Source of the DNA: CAYFVU01 sp964346645
Lineage (GTDB): Bacteria; Spirochaetota; Spirochaetia; DSM-16054; Sediminispirochaetaceae
NCBI GenBank assembly: GCA_964346645.1
Contig: CAYFVU010000003.1
Location: 11,798 to 75,797, forward strand
Reading direction: 5' to 3'
DNA length: 64,000 bases
Part shown: in pieces, positions 1 to 8,823 of the stretch
How positions within the stretch are numbered: position 1 is the first letter of the stretch
Layout: each line of letters opens with the position of its first letter
Position numbers and translations under genes: made by a program
Notes under the pieces: generated by a model
What the model was told of the DNA's origin: nothing
What the model saw: the letters and a program-made list of their open reading frames with translations, nothing else
Databases searched by the model: none

Positions 1-362
1 TTGTACATCATCGTTCCAACGACGGGCACCACGACAAAGGGCAGCAAAAAACCCGCCATCAGAAGCCCTCTCGTCCAATTGCGCACCTGATCGAGCAGGA
101 GCGCCATGAGGAAACCTATAAACAGCTGTGCGGGAACGGTTACCACCACGATGAGCAGCGAAAAGCGGAAGGCCTCCCAAAATCTCGGGTCAGATAAAAT
201 ATAGATGTAGTTTTTTATTCCGTTAAATTCAGGCGAACTTAAGTTCCTGAAGGTAACGAAATGAAAACTCATGTACACGGCAACCGCGATGGGAAAGACC
301 ATGAGCGTGAGCATGAGAAGGTTGCTCGGTGCGGTAAACCGATAAAATATTTTTCGATTCAT
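1..362 (-). CDS. Sugar ABC transporter permease (MalF/UgpA type), C-terminus cut by window edge
   Basis: This is the first 120 residues of an inner-membrane permease of a carbohydrate ABC importer. The translation has a short cytoplasmic N-terminus, a first membrane segment (LLMLTLMVFPIAVAVYMSF), a periplasmic stretch containing NYIYILSDPRFWEAF, and the next membrane segments. That is the usual layout of MalF/UgpA-type subunits. The ATG at 362 follows an AGGAGA ribosome binding site. The gene lies downstream of the binding-protein gene ending at 464, and the rest of the operon lies outside the window. The EAA loop is not visible, so the family call rests on the N-terminal half. Confidence 0.85.
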   Translation of the reverse strand, partial: MNRKIFYRFTAPSNLLMLTLMVFPIAVAVYMSFHFVTFRNLSSPEFNGIKNYIYILSDPRFWEAFRFSLLIVVVTVPAQLFIGFLMALLLDQVRNWTRGLLMAGFLLPFVVVPVVGTMMY

Positions 363-402
363 ATCGGAGTTCTCCTGTTTCTACGCGACCCTAAACGGCG
401 AG

Positions 403-433
403 CCCTGCATCCGGAACATTACCAGATGCAGGG
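403..433 (-). promoter_or_regulatory. Intercistronic hairpin between binding-protein and permease genes
   Basis: CCCTGCATC at 403-411 pairs perfectly with GATGCAGGG at 425-433 around a 13-base loop. There is no T-tract on the minus strand, so it looks like an mRNA-stabilising or partial processing hairpin. Such a structure would let the binding protein be made in excess over the permeases. The other two importers in the window have hairpins at the same place. Confidence 0.6.
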
Positions 434-463
434 AAACACCGTATGCACATCACGCAGTTGTCG

Positions 464-1813
464 TTAGTCGATATATCCTTGAGCCTTGGCCTCTTCGTTG
501 AACTTCTCTTCGGCCTTCGTCAGAGCCTCTTTCGGACTCAACTCTCCGGTTCCGACGAGGGGCAAATATTCACCGAGGGCGGTACGGGCAAGCGGATTGG
601 CCGGACTGACCTGGTAGGCCCCGACTCCCTCTGCAATGCTCTCCATTGCCGAAGGCATATAGGGATCGGCTTGCTCACTCTGCACTGCCTTCTGCCTGGT
701 GGGAATACCGTGTCCGGCAGCCATCTTCTGACTCTCCAGATCGGTTGCTTCCATTATGACCTTGAATATGAGCTCCTTATCCACCTCGGTGGTCTTGGGG
801 ATGCAGTAGAAGTCGTTGTAGGTACTCGCACCTCGGGGTCCGCCCTCTGTCGGTCTCGGGGAAGGGGCAAACTTCAGATCCTCCGGATAGTTCGACTTTT
901 CCGGATCGAGCATGCCCGCTGCTCGGCTCGCCCAGATATTGGCAAAGGCAAGACGTCCGGTCTGCAGGCCGATCTCGCTGTCGTCGATGCTATAGGACAT
1001 GCCGCCGTCGCCCATCGCCTTGTTTGCTACCTCTTTCATCAACTCGAGGGCCTTTACGCCCGCCTCGCTGTTGAAGGCACAGGTGTTGTCGTCGTTTATG
1101 TACTTGCCGCCGAAGGCACGGAGGAAGTGCAAGAACTCGATCTCCCATGCCCATCCGGCGTGGAGGTTCATGGTGAAGGGTACATTGATGCTGTTCTCGT
1201 TTTCCCGCAGCTTCTGAGAGGCAGAGATAACCTCTTCGTAGGTCTCCGGCACCTCGATACCGTGCTTCTCGAAGAGATCTTCGCGATAGATCAGCTGGAA
1301 AGTGTTGGAGGTGATGGGAATACCCATGACCTGTCCTTCGATAGTAGCAGCCTCCCACATCTGGTCGGGAATGTCCTCGAGGTCGTACTCGTCGCCGTAC
1401 TTGTCGATGAGATCGTCGAGGGGCATGAGCCATCCGTTGAATCCCCACTCGTTCATCTGCGAGTTCGAGGCATGTACGATGGCGTAGGGAGACTCCTTTC
1501 CTCCGGAAAGTCCGAGACGTACCTGCTCCTGCGCACTGGCGGAGTCGAGCAGCTGTGTGTTCACCTTAAGATTGTCTACCGAGTTGAACGTCTCGAGCTC
1601 ATCCGCGTAGAACTCGGTAATGGGGAATGCCCAGCCGATCATGTCGATGGTGGTTCTCTTCTCGGGAGCCGCGATGGGACCTTCGGCCTCCTTAGCGGTC
1701 TCTTCGGCTTTTTCTCCCCCCGCAGCTTTTTCGGCCTCTTTCTGACAGCCGACGAAAGCGGCCATAGAGACCACGATTACGATCAAAGTGAGAATCGTAA
1801 GTAATTTTCTCAT
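464..1813 (-). CDS. Sugar ABC transporter substrate-binding lipoprotein (family 1)
   Basis: This 449-residue extracytoplasmic solute-binding protein probably delivers a sugar to the permease encoded downstream. A lipoprotein signal peptide ends at AAFVGC (Cys23), followed by an acidic, alanine-rich linker. The mature part has the SBP_bac_1 fold features: a QEQVRLG segment, a YREDLFEKHG motif near the middle, and Trp/Tyr residues typical of sugar sites. The ATG at 1813 follows a strong AAGGAGG. The leader of about 140 nt contains a predicted pseudoknot and a LacI-type operator. The substrate is not clear; the nearby alpha-mannosidase suggests a mannose-containing or related glycoside. No ATPase gene is in the visible part of the operon. 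Confidence 0.9.
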   Translation of the reverse strand: MRKLLTILTLIVIVVSMAAFVGCQKEAEKAAGGEKAEETAKEAEGPIAAPEKRTTIDMIGWAFPITEFYADELETFNSVDNLKVNTQLLDSASAQEQVRLGLSGGKESPYAIVHASNSQMNEWGFNGWLMPLDDLIDKYGDEYDLEDIPDQMWEAATIEGQVMGIPITSNTFQLIYREDLFEKHGIEVPETYEEVISASQKLRENENSINVPFTMNLHAGWAWEIEFLHFLRAFGGKYINDDNTCAFNSEAGVKALELMKEVANKAMGDGGMSYSIDDSEIGLQTGRLAFANIWASRAAGMLDPEKSNYPEDLKFAPSPRPTEGGPRGASTYNDFYCIPKTTEVDKELIFKVIMEATDLESQKMAAGHGIPTRQKAVQSEQADPYMPSAMESIAEGVGAYQVSPANPLARTALGEYLPLVGTGELSPKEALTKAEEKFNEEAKAQGYID

Positions 1814-1846
1814 TTCTTCCTCCTTTAGTATTGGACCGTAGATACG

Positions 1847-1896
1847 GTTCTATATCCAACGGTTAGACGACGTATAGAACATGCTTCATCTAACCG
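1847..1896 (-). promoter_or_regulatory. Predicted H-type pseudoknot in the leader of the first binding-protein gene
   Basis: Two perfect 8-bp inverted repeats interlock on the minus strand. CGGTTAGA (1896-1889) pairs with TCTAACCG (1867-1860), and GTTCTATA (1880-1873) pairs with TATAGAAC (1854-1847). The order of arms is 5'a-5'b-3'a-3'b, with short linkers of 8, 5 and 5 nt, which is pseudoknot geometry. A small CCGT/ACGG hairpin follows, then the ribosome binding site near 1822. The element lies about 60 nt into the predicted transcript. It could be a cis-regulatory RNA, or alternatively two overlapping protein-binding dyads. Confidence 0.5.
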
Positions 1897-1938
1897 CTAA
1901 TATGCGATGTGAAATGCAATTCATAATACCTCAATAAA

Positions 1939-1991
1939 GAATACGTATGCATGAATATGATGAGTGTATCCCCACTACACCCTGTTGTCAA
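1939..1991 (-). promoter_or_regulatory. Sigma-70 promoter with LacI-type operator for the first transporter operon
   Basis: On the minus strand, TTGACA (1991-1986) and TACACT (1968-1963) are separated by 17 bp. The dyad GCATACGTATTC (1950-1939) lies just downstream of the expected start site, a position suited to repression. The same dyad recurs at four other promoters in the window. Confidence 0.65.
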
Positions 1992-2140
1992 GAAAAAAGT
2001 TTGTACTTTTTTATGACGGATACGCAGTTATTCACGCGTCTAAACTGAGAAAATCATTTTTATTATCATTGGACCGTGTATTCTGAAACACAAAAGGTGC
2101 CATAAGACAGAGAATATGTTTTATAGATCTATATATATAA

Positions 2141-2152
2141 GAATACGTATTC
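2141..2152. promoter_or_regulatory. Perfect LacI-type palindrome upstream of the first transporter operon
   Basis: GAATACGTATTC is a perfect 12-bp palindrome with the central CpG usual in LacI-family operators. It lies 190 bp upstream of the promoter-proximal copy at 1939 and could be an auxiliary operator for DNA looping. The rest of the 1814-2250 gap is AT-rich and holds no gene that I can see; only a weak CTCCT/AGGAG hairpin was noticed downstream of the mannosidase gene. Confidence 0.55.
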
Positions 2153-2250
2153 AATACTTGATCCATAGAGCTCTTCTGGACTCCTATAAAAAAGGAGCAA
2201 TAGTCTGTCCGGCGCTCTAAAAATCCAATGCTCTGTTTTCTATTAGCTCT

Positions 2251-5200
2251 CTATTTGCAGCTGAGAATCAATCTGTGGGTCTTTATCTCATACGGACTGT
2301 AGCGAACAGAAAACCTGCGGCTTTCGGCATCCATAGAGACGGGGTTCTCCTCGAGGAGGTCGGTCTCCTCTATGCGCGCAACATCGACCGGCATCATAAA
2401 TATGTTATGGGAATGGGTACCCGTGCTGTCGAAACTCCGCACTACCACCCCATTTCCGTCCTCTGCCTGCTTGACGGTCTCTACAATCAGAGAGGAGGAG
2501 TCCACATTCAGTATCGAGTGCTTCGGCGGCAGGCTGACTAACTTGGTTTCAGATTTCCGTTCCCTCGATGACGGCGCTTTCGAGCGAGACTGCTCTTCCG
2601 TTCTGCCAGCGTCTTTCTCGGCCGGCACCACTTCGCACATGATGGCCGGTACATTGTATTCGTAGCCCCGTCGGTCTACCTGCGCCTGTCGCCAGGTACC
2701 GTAATGCGGATACAATGAATAGGATATGCGATGATCGCCCTGATCGCTGCCATCGTCGGGTCGTATCGGACTCCTCAAAAGTGAGAGCCGCAGCACGTTT
2801 TCCTTTGCATCGTAGCCGTACTTGCAATCGTTCAATAGAGCGACTCCGTAGTCCCCCTCGGATATGTCGGCCCACTTGTGTCCCACTACCTCAAACTTCG
2901 CCTGATCCCAGCTCGTGTTTCTGTGGGTATTCCGCTCGATGTGGCCGAAGGGAAGATCGTAGGTGGCGGTCGTCGACCTCACTGCAAGGGGAAAGGCGAC
3001 CTTGAGCAGCTTTTGCGTGTTGTGCCACTGGATCTTAGTGGAGAAATCTATCCGCCGGTCCTTCTTGTAGAGCCACATCTCCTGCTCGATGGTCGAGTCG
3101 AGCACCCACCAGCTGCTGCTGAACACGGCAAAGAGCGGTCCGTTCGAAGCCAACTCCCATCCCCTGCTCAGCTCCACTTGATAGCGATACTCCTCGAAGT
3201 GGTATGCAATATCCCAGCTGTTGAACTTGTATCCGGGATCATCCTCGAAGACCTGGAATCTGTTTCCACCGCCGGACAGCACCTCACGGTCGAACTCTTT
3301 GTCGAAGATCCGCCTCAGCGTGCCGTCATCCTCTATCTCGATCTGATAAAACTCCGTCTCTATACGCCGGCCGTCGAAGCTTGCGGTCGCCTCCTCTCTG
3401 GAACGGCCGGTCTGGACACGCGTCACGTCGCCGGAAAACCTTACTCCGACCCATCCCATCGACGGTGCTTCCTCTACCTCGAACCACATACGGCCGCCGT
3501 AGTGCTGAACGGGAAGGCCTGTATCGGACCCGGCCGACACCGCTGCCATACTCTCCCGCCGCTCCCTTACCGACGCGAGGGCTCTGCGCGTCCACGAGAG
3601 GGTATTAAAGAGGACGGCATCGCATTCTTTCTCCGCCCCGAAATCGATGGAGGCCATGAGTCGATCAATAGCTGCATCGCGGACCTCATTTCCGATGGAG
3701 AAGGCTTTTTCATAGTCACGCTTGATATCCGGCACTCCCTCGGGCCGGTGAGTTCCAGGGAGCGTGTCGTGGAACTGATGCAGGAGCAGCAGCTCCCATC
3801 CCTCGTTCAGTCTCTGCTGTGTCGCCTCTCCGCCGTAGATGTGCGCCATGGCGGAAAGAATCTCCGCATCTCGGTAGAGCAGCTCTCCCTTCCTGTTGAG
3901 ACGTTTCAGATCTCCCTTCGATGTGTAGGTACCCCTGTGCGCCTCGAGGTACAGTTCGTCGTCCCAGACGGCCAGCTCCTCGTTCTTCGTTTCGATCCGA
4001 CGAAAAAACTCCTCGGCAAACTCGATTTCCGCATTGGGCAGTCCGGGAAAGTTCTCCGAGCGCAGGCTCGCCTCCACCATCTCTCTGGTCGGACCTCCCC
4101 CGCCGTCGGCATACCCGTAGACGAAGAGGTTCTCACCAACCGTCTGTTTCTCCCGAAAGTCCTTCCAGTGTTGCCGCAGATTGTCGGCGCTGTAGGGCTG
4201 TCCGAAGTGGGTAGACGGAAAGTGGGTCAGGACTTCGCTTCCGTCGGGCCCACGCCATCTGAAGGTGTCGTGGGGAAACTCGTTGGTGTCGTTCCATATA
4301 TTCATCTTGACTGTGGAGAAGTACTTCACACCGCTCTTCCTCAGGATCTGCGGAAGGGTGTAGACGAGACCGAAGACGTCGGGCAGCCAGCAGGTCTCGC
4401 TCTCGATACCGAACTCCTCACGAAGGAAGCGCTTGCCGAAGAGTATCTGCCGCACCCAGCTCTCCGGACCCAGCAGATTGCCGTCCGGCTCTACGAACAT
4501 AGAGCCGATGATCTCCCAGCGGCCCTCCTTCACCCTCGCACGCAGCTCCTCGAAGACCTCCGGGTACATCTCCTTCAGCTTCTTGTAGAGGTAGGCCTGA
4601 CTGTTGCTGAACTTGTACTCGGGATACTCGCGCATGAGGCTGAGCATGTTGGTGACGGTTCTGCAGTTCTTCCTGAAGGTCTCTTTGATCGGCCACAGGT
4701 AGATGATGTCCAGATGACTGTGTGCACAGATGTTGACCCTTCCGTCGTGCCGATATGCACTGCTGCCGAAGACCTTGTCTCGGAGAACCTCGCGGGCACG
4801 GGAGGCGGCTTCCACCGCCTCTTCGCGGCTTTCGATATGAGGTCCGATTCTCCGGCAGGTCTCCTCGAGGTGGTGGAGGAGAAACGACTCTATCTCCAAG
4901 TTGTCGTCTCTCCGGTAGTAACTCAGGTAGGCATCGAGCACAAAATAGGCGTCGCTGAGAAAAGCTTCGATATTCCTGTCCACCTTGAGCAGCCGTGCCC
5001 GTGCGAAACGGTGAAACTCCCGCTCGTCCCTTCTCCTGTCGTCGTAAGGAAAGTTAATGACGAAAGCCTCGATCTTCAGATCGATCTTCGATTTGCGTAG
5101 CACATGTTCACCAATGGGCACGAGACTCCTGTTCCAGTCGAGCCCCTGCCAAGGATAGCCGTCTACGCTCAGCTGAGCCTCTCCTCCGTCGAGAAACACA

Positions 5201-5490
5201 TCTAACATGGTATTCTCTACAGCGTGAGACTCGGGAATATCCACCGTCTTGCAGAAGAAGGCGGTCACGTCCTTACCGCCCCACCAGTCACCGAGACGTA
5301 TGGGCTTCCAGTCCTCATCTATGAACCGATACGAGGCGAGACTCTCGAGCTCGGCCCTCTTGTACTGCCAGTCATCCAAGTCGACGGGATCGTAATAGCA
5401 GTACTCTGCCAGTTTCTTCAGATGTCGTTCTATCCAGTTGTGGGGAAGGTCCGGACTCCTGTCGGGATCCTTTGGCTTTCTCTTGGGCAT
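2251..5490 (-). CDS. Glycoside hydrolase family 38 alpha-mannosidase
   Basis: This protein of 1079 residues has the length of a full bacterial GH38 alpha-mannosidase. An N-terminal region of about 230 residues precedes the catalytic domain. The domain begins at AHSHLDIIYLWPIKET, which carries the zinc-binding His and Asp, and the expected nucleophile Asp is in CWLPDVFG. C-terminal beta domains follow. There is no signal peptide, so it should act in the cytoplasm on imported mannosides. The ATG at 5490 follows GGAGG. It is the second gene after a URO-D-like gene (45-bp gap). The family assignment is firm; the exact linkage and substrate are not known. Confidence 0.93.
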   Translation of the reverse strand: MPKRKPKDPDRSPDLPHNWIERHLKKLAEYCYYDPVDLDDWQYKRAELESLASYRFIDEDWKPIRLGDWWGGKDVTAFFCKTVDIPESHAVENTMLDVFLDGGEAQLSVDGYPWQGLDWNRSLVPIGEHVLRKSKIDLKIEAFVINFPYDDRRRDEREFHRFARARLLKVDRNIEAFLSDAYFVLDAYLSYYRRDDNLEIESFLLHHLEETCRRIGPHIESREEAVEAASRAREVLRDKVFGSSAYRHDGRVNICAHSHLDIIYLWPIKETFRKNCRTVTNMLSLMREYPEYKFSNSQAYLYKKLKEMYPEVFEELRARVKEGRWEIIGSMFVEPDGNLLGPESWVRQILFGKRFLREEFGIESETCWLPDVFGLVYTLPQILRKSGVKYFSTVKMNIWNDTNEFPHDTFRWRGPDGSEVLTHFPSTHFGQPYSADNLRQHWKDFREKQTVGENLFVYGYADGGGGPTREMVEASLRSENFPGLPNAEIEFAEEFFRRIETKNEELAVWDDELYLEAHRGTYTSKGDLKRLNRKGELLYRDAEILSAMAHIYGGEATQQRLNEGWELLLLHQFHDTLPGTHRPEGVPDIKRDYEKAFSIGNEVRDAAIDRLMASIDFGAEKECDAVLFNTLSWTRRALASVRERRESMAAVSAGSDTGLPVQHYGGRMWFEVEEAPSMGWVGVRFSGDVTRVQTGRSREEATASFDGRRIETEFYQIEIEDDGTLRRIFDKEFDREVLSGGGNRFQVFEDDPGYKFNSWDIAYHFEEYRYQVELSRGWELASNGPLFAVFSSSWWVLDSTIEQEMWLYKKDRRIDFSTKIQWHNTQKLLKVAFPLAVRSTTATYDLPFGHIERNTHRNTSWDQAKFEVVGHKWADISEGDYGVALLNDCKYGYDAKENVLRLSLLRSPIRPDDGSDQGDHRISYSLYPHYGTWRQAQVDRRGYEYNVPAIMCEVVPAEKDAGRTEEQSRSKAPSSRERKSETKLVSLPPKHSILNVDSSSLIVETVKQAEDGNGVVVRSFDSTGTHSHNIFMMPVDVARIEETDLLEENPVSMDAESRRFSVRYSPYEIKTHRLILSCK

Positions 5491-5535
5491 CGTTCCTCCA
5501 ATCAGCAGTGGGTGTTCATCAGAAGGCTGTTCTCA

Positions 5536-6681
5536 TCAGTAGGTACAGGCTCGAGCTGCCTGGGCAAAGGCATCCACGAGCTCGGGTTTCGCATCAAAGA
5601 AGTGGTCCGACGGAGAGATGATGTAGCCCCCATCCTTCCCGCAGGCATCGAAGCAGCGCTTCACCTCCTCCTCGGTCTGCTCGGGACTCACGTTCCAGAG
5701 AAACTCGTTCTGGTCAAAACCGCCGATAAAGCAGACCCTGTCACCGATCCGTCGATGGGCTTCGGCCAGGTCTACATCTCCGCCCATGCCCCGAGGAGTA
5801 AAGGTCTCCATGGCGACCGAGCCCATATCCGCGATCTGCTCCAGAATAGGCATCATTCCGCCGCAGGTGTGGTAGACGATTCTCTGTCCCGACTTCTGCG
5901 CCGCCTCGATAATCGGTGCATCGTAAGGCGCCACGAACTTTTCGAAGATGTTCGGAGAGATCACGGTCGTAGAGGCATCGCCCCCTCCCAGCTCGATCAG
6001 GTCCAGCGGCACTTCCTCCAGCGACTCCACATAGCGCATCTTTCGCTCGTAGAGCACATGCAGCAAATCCTTTATGAAATTCGGATCGTCGAAGGTGCCG
6101 AGAATAAGATTCTCTATGCCGTACAGTACCGCCGCATCCTGCCAGCATCCGGGCTGGCCGTAGACGTCGAAGGGAGGGATGACCGAGCGCACGAGCCCCT
6201 CATCTCCTATCGCCTCGACACAGCTCCTCACCTTCTCGGCATCGCATTTATAGTGAGGTACGTGCTTTGCGATAATGTCAAGGTCCTTCTTGCCCTTTAT
6301 CAGATTCTCCCTTACCCAGGAGGTGTACTGGTTGCTCTGGGTGAGCATGGTGAGCTCGCCGTCTGGAGTCTTCACGGTATACCTGCGGGTGTGGTAATCA
6401 GGATCCTCCACCTCTTCGGAGCTGATCCTCCAATTGTCGGCAACGATGCCCTCGTATCCTGTCTCATCGTAGTTCGATCTATACTGCCCCTTGGACTCGT
6501 CCGGCATAAAGGGCTGAATCCAATCGATTCTGTCCAAACCGTGCCGCTCGAAGAACTCGGGCATGCTCGCCTCGTTTTCATACGTATGTAGATAGTAGTT
6601 TTGCAAGGTATGGGTGGATGCAGGCAGCCTATCGGCCTTTTCGTTGGCGAGGGCCTTTAGCATCCGCTTTCGTGAAGTCAT
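5536..6681 (-). CDS. Uroporphyrinogen decarboxylase-like (URO-D/MtaA family) protein
   Basis: This 381-residue protein has a URO-D-type TIM barrel. The N-terminal SRKRMLKALANEKADRLP matches the usual start of the superfamily, and YHTCGG plus a late GGYIISPSDHFF match its C-terminal motifs. Members beside sugar genes are generally not haem enzymes. They resemble corrinoid methyltransferases such as MtaA, but no corrinoid protein is encoded nearby. The ATG at 6681 is preferred over one 21 bases upstream because AGGAGAGG lies directly before it. It is probably the first gene of an operon with the alpha-mannosidase. Its function is unknown. Confidence 0.8.
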   Translation of the reverse strand: MTSRKRMLKALANEKADRLPASTHTLQNYYLHTYENEASMPEFFERHGLDRIDWIQPFMPDESKGQYRSNYDETGYEGIVADNWRISSEEVEDPDYHTRRYTVKTPDGELTMLTQSNQYTSWVRENLIKGKKDLDIIAKHVPHYKCDAEKVRSCVEAIGDEGLVRSVIPPFDVYGQPGCWQDAAVLYGIENLILGTFDDPNFIKDLLHVLYERKMRYVESLEEVPLDLIELGGGDASTTVISPNIFEKFVAPYDAPIIEAAQKSGQRIVYHTCGGMMPILEQIADMGSVAMETFTPRGMGGDVDLAEAHRRIGDRVCFIGGFDQNEFLWNVSPEQTEEEVKRCFDACGKDGGYIISPSDHFFDAKPELVDAFAQAARACTY

Positions 6682-6715
6682 AGCCTCTCCTCGTATAAGC
6701 ATATTAGTTATGTTT

Positions 6716-6754
6716 ATTATAACTTATATTATTAGTACTGTAAATCAATTTACA
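6716..6754 (-). promoter_or_regulatory. Promoter for the URO-D/mannosidase operon with overlapping dyad
   Basis: On the minus strand, TTTACA (6744-6739) and TATAAT (6721-6716) are 17 bp apart. A perfect dyad, TGTAAAT-CA-ATTTACA (6739-6754), covers the -35 element and may be a regulator site. A shorter relative, GTAAATTTAC, occurs near 11329 in front of the cupin gene. Confidence 0.6.
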
Positions 6755-6790
6755 CAATTCATTATTGCTTACAATACATGAATTAATAAA

Positions 6791-6810
6791 TTTTATTTGA
6801 TATATCATTT
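6791..6810. promoter_or_regulatory. Putative GntR-family operator, copy 1
   Basis: This 20-bp AT-rich element has the palindromic core TGATATATCA. It is repeated without mismatch at 11198-11217. It lies just ahead of the GntR gene and about 46 bp upstream of the -35 of the divergent URO-D operon, so it could serve both autoregulation and control of that operon. Confidence 0.55.
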
Positions 6811-6851
6811 TATTGACAACAAAAGGGAACTCGAGTAAAATGAAGGGAGAT

Positions 6852-7976
6852 ATGAATGAGAAGCAACCTCTCTACAGAGCCATCTACGACGAGATTCTCC
6901 ACAAGATCGAAACGGGAGAATACAAGCCGGGAGACAAGATCCTCACGGAGACCGAATGGGCGGAGCGCTACAACGTGAGCCGCATCACCTCGAAAAAGGC
7001 CCTCGACCTCGCCGCGGAGAACCACATAATTTTGCGATATCCCGGTCGCGGCTCTTTCATTGCCGACGATTCGAAGAAGATGATAGGAAGGAACCAGAGT
7101 TCTAAGAAAAAAGTCTTCGGCATCATACAACACGTGCTTTCGGATTCCTTCGGCCTTGAGATCTTCCAGACCCTCGAGCGGCTCGCACAGGATGCGGATA
7201 TCCTCACCTTCACCGGCATCTCCTACGACGATGTAGAGAGGGAGAAGAGGCTCATCCACAACTTCTTCAACTACGGAGTCGACGGTTTCGTCATATTTCC
7301 CGTGCACAACGAGACCTTCAATAACGAGATCCTCAAACTCATTTTGGACGGCTTTCCCGTCGTATTAGTCGACCGCACCCTCAATGACGTATCTTGCCCC
7401 AACGTCATTTCCGACAACTACGAGGGCGCAAAGAAAGGGATGAACTATCTCTACTCCCTCGGACACGAGAACATCGGCATACTCTCGCGACCGATCGGCA
7501 CGACCACCACCCTCATGGAGCGACAAAAGGGCATCATGCAGGCCATCATGGAAAGCGGTCATACCTTCAAACGCAACTGGTGGCTCACCACTCTCGACTC
7601 TGTTGACGAGAAGAGCGACGAGTCGTTCCTCCGATCTAAGGAGCAGGTACGACAGTTTCTCGAGGAGAATCCCGACATCACGGCGATATTCGGTCTCAAG
7701 TATGCGGTGGTCCCCGTGGTGGAAGTGGCTGCTCACGAGATGGGCCTGAGAATCCCCGAGGACCTATCGATTATCTGCTTCGACGATCCAGGCTACATGG
7801 TAAACCGGATAAAACCCGTGACGCATCTGAAGCAAAGGGAGAGCGAGATCGCAGAGAAAGCCTTCAGCCTCATAACCCACATGCTGAACGGCGATGATTT
7901 CGAGTACACTCACACCATCGAAGTAGATCTCGTCGTGGGCGAGACTACTGCAAACCGCTATTCGAGCGGCGAGTAA
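6852..7976 (+). CDS. GntR-family transcriptional regulator with LacI/ribose-binding-like sensor domain
   Basis: This 374-residue regulator is of the AraR type. A GntR winged helix fills roughly residues 1-72 (IYDEILHKIETGEYKPGDKI, then a recognition helix in NVSRITSKKALDLA, then the GRGSFI wing). A periplasmic-binding-protein-like effector domain follows (VFGIIQHVLSD, VDGFVIFP, ICFDDPGYM). The ATG at 6852 is chosen over 6813 because GAAGGGA lies 3 bp ahead of it and homology begins there. It stops 4 bp before the convergent permease gene. Neighbouring targets are the second ABC importer and the URO-D/mannosidase operon. The effector is probably a sugar, identity unknown. Confidence 0.88.
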   Translation: MNEKQPLYRAIYDEILHKIETGEYKPGDKILTETEWAERYNVSRITSKKALDLAAENHIILRYPGRGSFIADDSKKMIGRNQSSKKKVFGIIQHVLSDSFGLEIFQTLERLAQDADILTFTGISYDDVEREKRLIHNFFNYGVDGFVIFPVHNETFNNEILKLILDGFPVVLVDRTLNDVSCPNVISDNYEGAKKGMNYLYSLGHENIGILSRPIGTTTTLMERQKGIMQAIMESGHTFKRNWWLTTLDSVDEKSDESFLRSKEQVRQFLEENPDITAIFGLKYAVVPVVEVAAHEMGLRIPEDLSIICFDDPGYMVNRIKPVTHLKQRESEIAEKAFSLITHMLNGDDFEYTHTIEVDLVVGETTANRYSSGE

Positions 7977-7980
7977 CTGG

Positions 7981-8823
7981 CTACCCCTTTACCGAACCGG
8001 CTACCAATGCCTTGATGATGAAGCGCTGCAGAAAGAGCACCAGTGCCACCGCCGGCAAGAGCCCCATCACACCTGCCGCCGCAAGGAAGTGTGTGGAGAT
8101 GTCCTGATAGGAGCCCTGCGCCTGGAGGATACCTACCGAAACCGGATAGAGCTCGTTATCGCTCAGCAGAAAGAAGGGAATGATGAACTGCGACCAGGCA
8201 TTGATACTGTTGAAGATGGTGGCGCTGGCAATACCCGGAAGCGCCGTCGGAATAACCACCCGGGTCATGACGCCGAACCTGGTGCAGCCATCGACGATGG
8301 CCGCCTCATCGAGCTCCGGCGGAATCGCATCGAATACCCCTTTCATCAGAAAAGTGGTAAAGGGAAGGTGAATAGCCACGTAGATCAACGCAATGCCGAT
8401 AAAGGTGTTTAGCAGATTGAGATTGGAGTAGTACCAGTAGATCGGGATGCTGATGATGATCGGCGAGATCATCTGGAAAAAGAGTATGCCTATGAGCACG
8501 AGGTTCTTGTTCTTGAATTGCCCCCTCGAGAGGGCAAAGGCCGAAGGAAATGCGGCAAGCAGCACTCCCACCGCGGTAGTAATAACCAGCGCAGCCGAGT
8601 TCCTAAGGTAGACCTCCATCTGAATGTTCTTCATCACCTTTCCGTAGTTATCGAAGGTAATGTCGAGCGGGAAGAAGTTGAACAGATGGACCGGCTCGAG
8701 TACCTGATCAGAGGTCTTCAACGAAAGTGCAATGATGTACACTACCGGCAGGAGAAAGAATACCAGCAGCACCGCGTAGAACAAGTACAGAAAGATCTTG
8801 TGTTTCAGTGAATATGTGTACAT
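7981..8823 (-). CDS. Carbohydrate ABC transporter permease (MalG type), second importer
   Basis: This 280-residue inner-membrane permease has six predicted helices. The EAA loop reads LDEAAIVDGCTRFGVMTRV followed by IPTALPG, which contacts the ATPase. The N-terminus KIFLYLFYAVLLVFFLLPVVY and the C-terminal KALVAGSVKG are typical of MalG-type subunits. The gene directly abuts the MalF-type gene (8824), so the two are translationally close. It is the last gene of the operon and ends 4 bp from the convergent GntR gene. Confidence 0.92.
   Translation of the reverse strand: MYTYSLKHKIFLYLFYAVLLVFFLLPVVYIIALSLKTSDQVLEPVHLFNFFPLDITFDNYGKVMKNIQMEVYLRNSAALVITTAVGVLLAAFPSAFALSRGQFKNKNLVLIGILFFQMISPIIISIPIYWYYSNLNLLNTFIGIALIYVAIHLPFTTFLMKGVFDAIPPELDEAAIVDGCTRFGVMTRVVIPTALPGIASATIFNSINAWSQFIIPFFLLSDNELYPVSVGILQAQGSYQDISTHFLAAAGVMGLLPAVALVLFLQRFIIKALVAGSVKG

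Noticed and set aside
2878..5100. Long open frame (740 codons) on the strand opposite the alpha-mannosidase gene
   Set aside because: It lies wholly within the mannosidase gene, has no recognisable domain and low-complexity composition, and is a consequence of high GC and codon bias.
6583..6594. Core TACGTA dyad (TCATACGTATGT) inside the first URO-D gene
   Set aside because: It is in coding sequence about 100 bp inside the gene and not beside a promoter.
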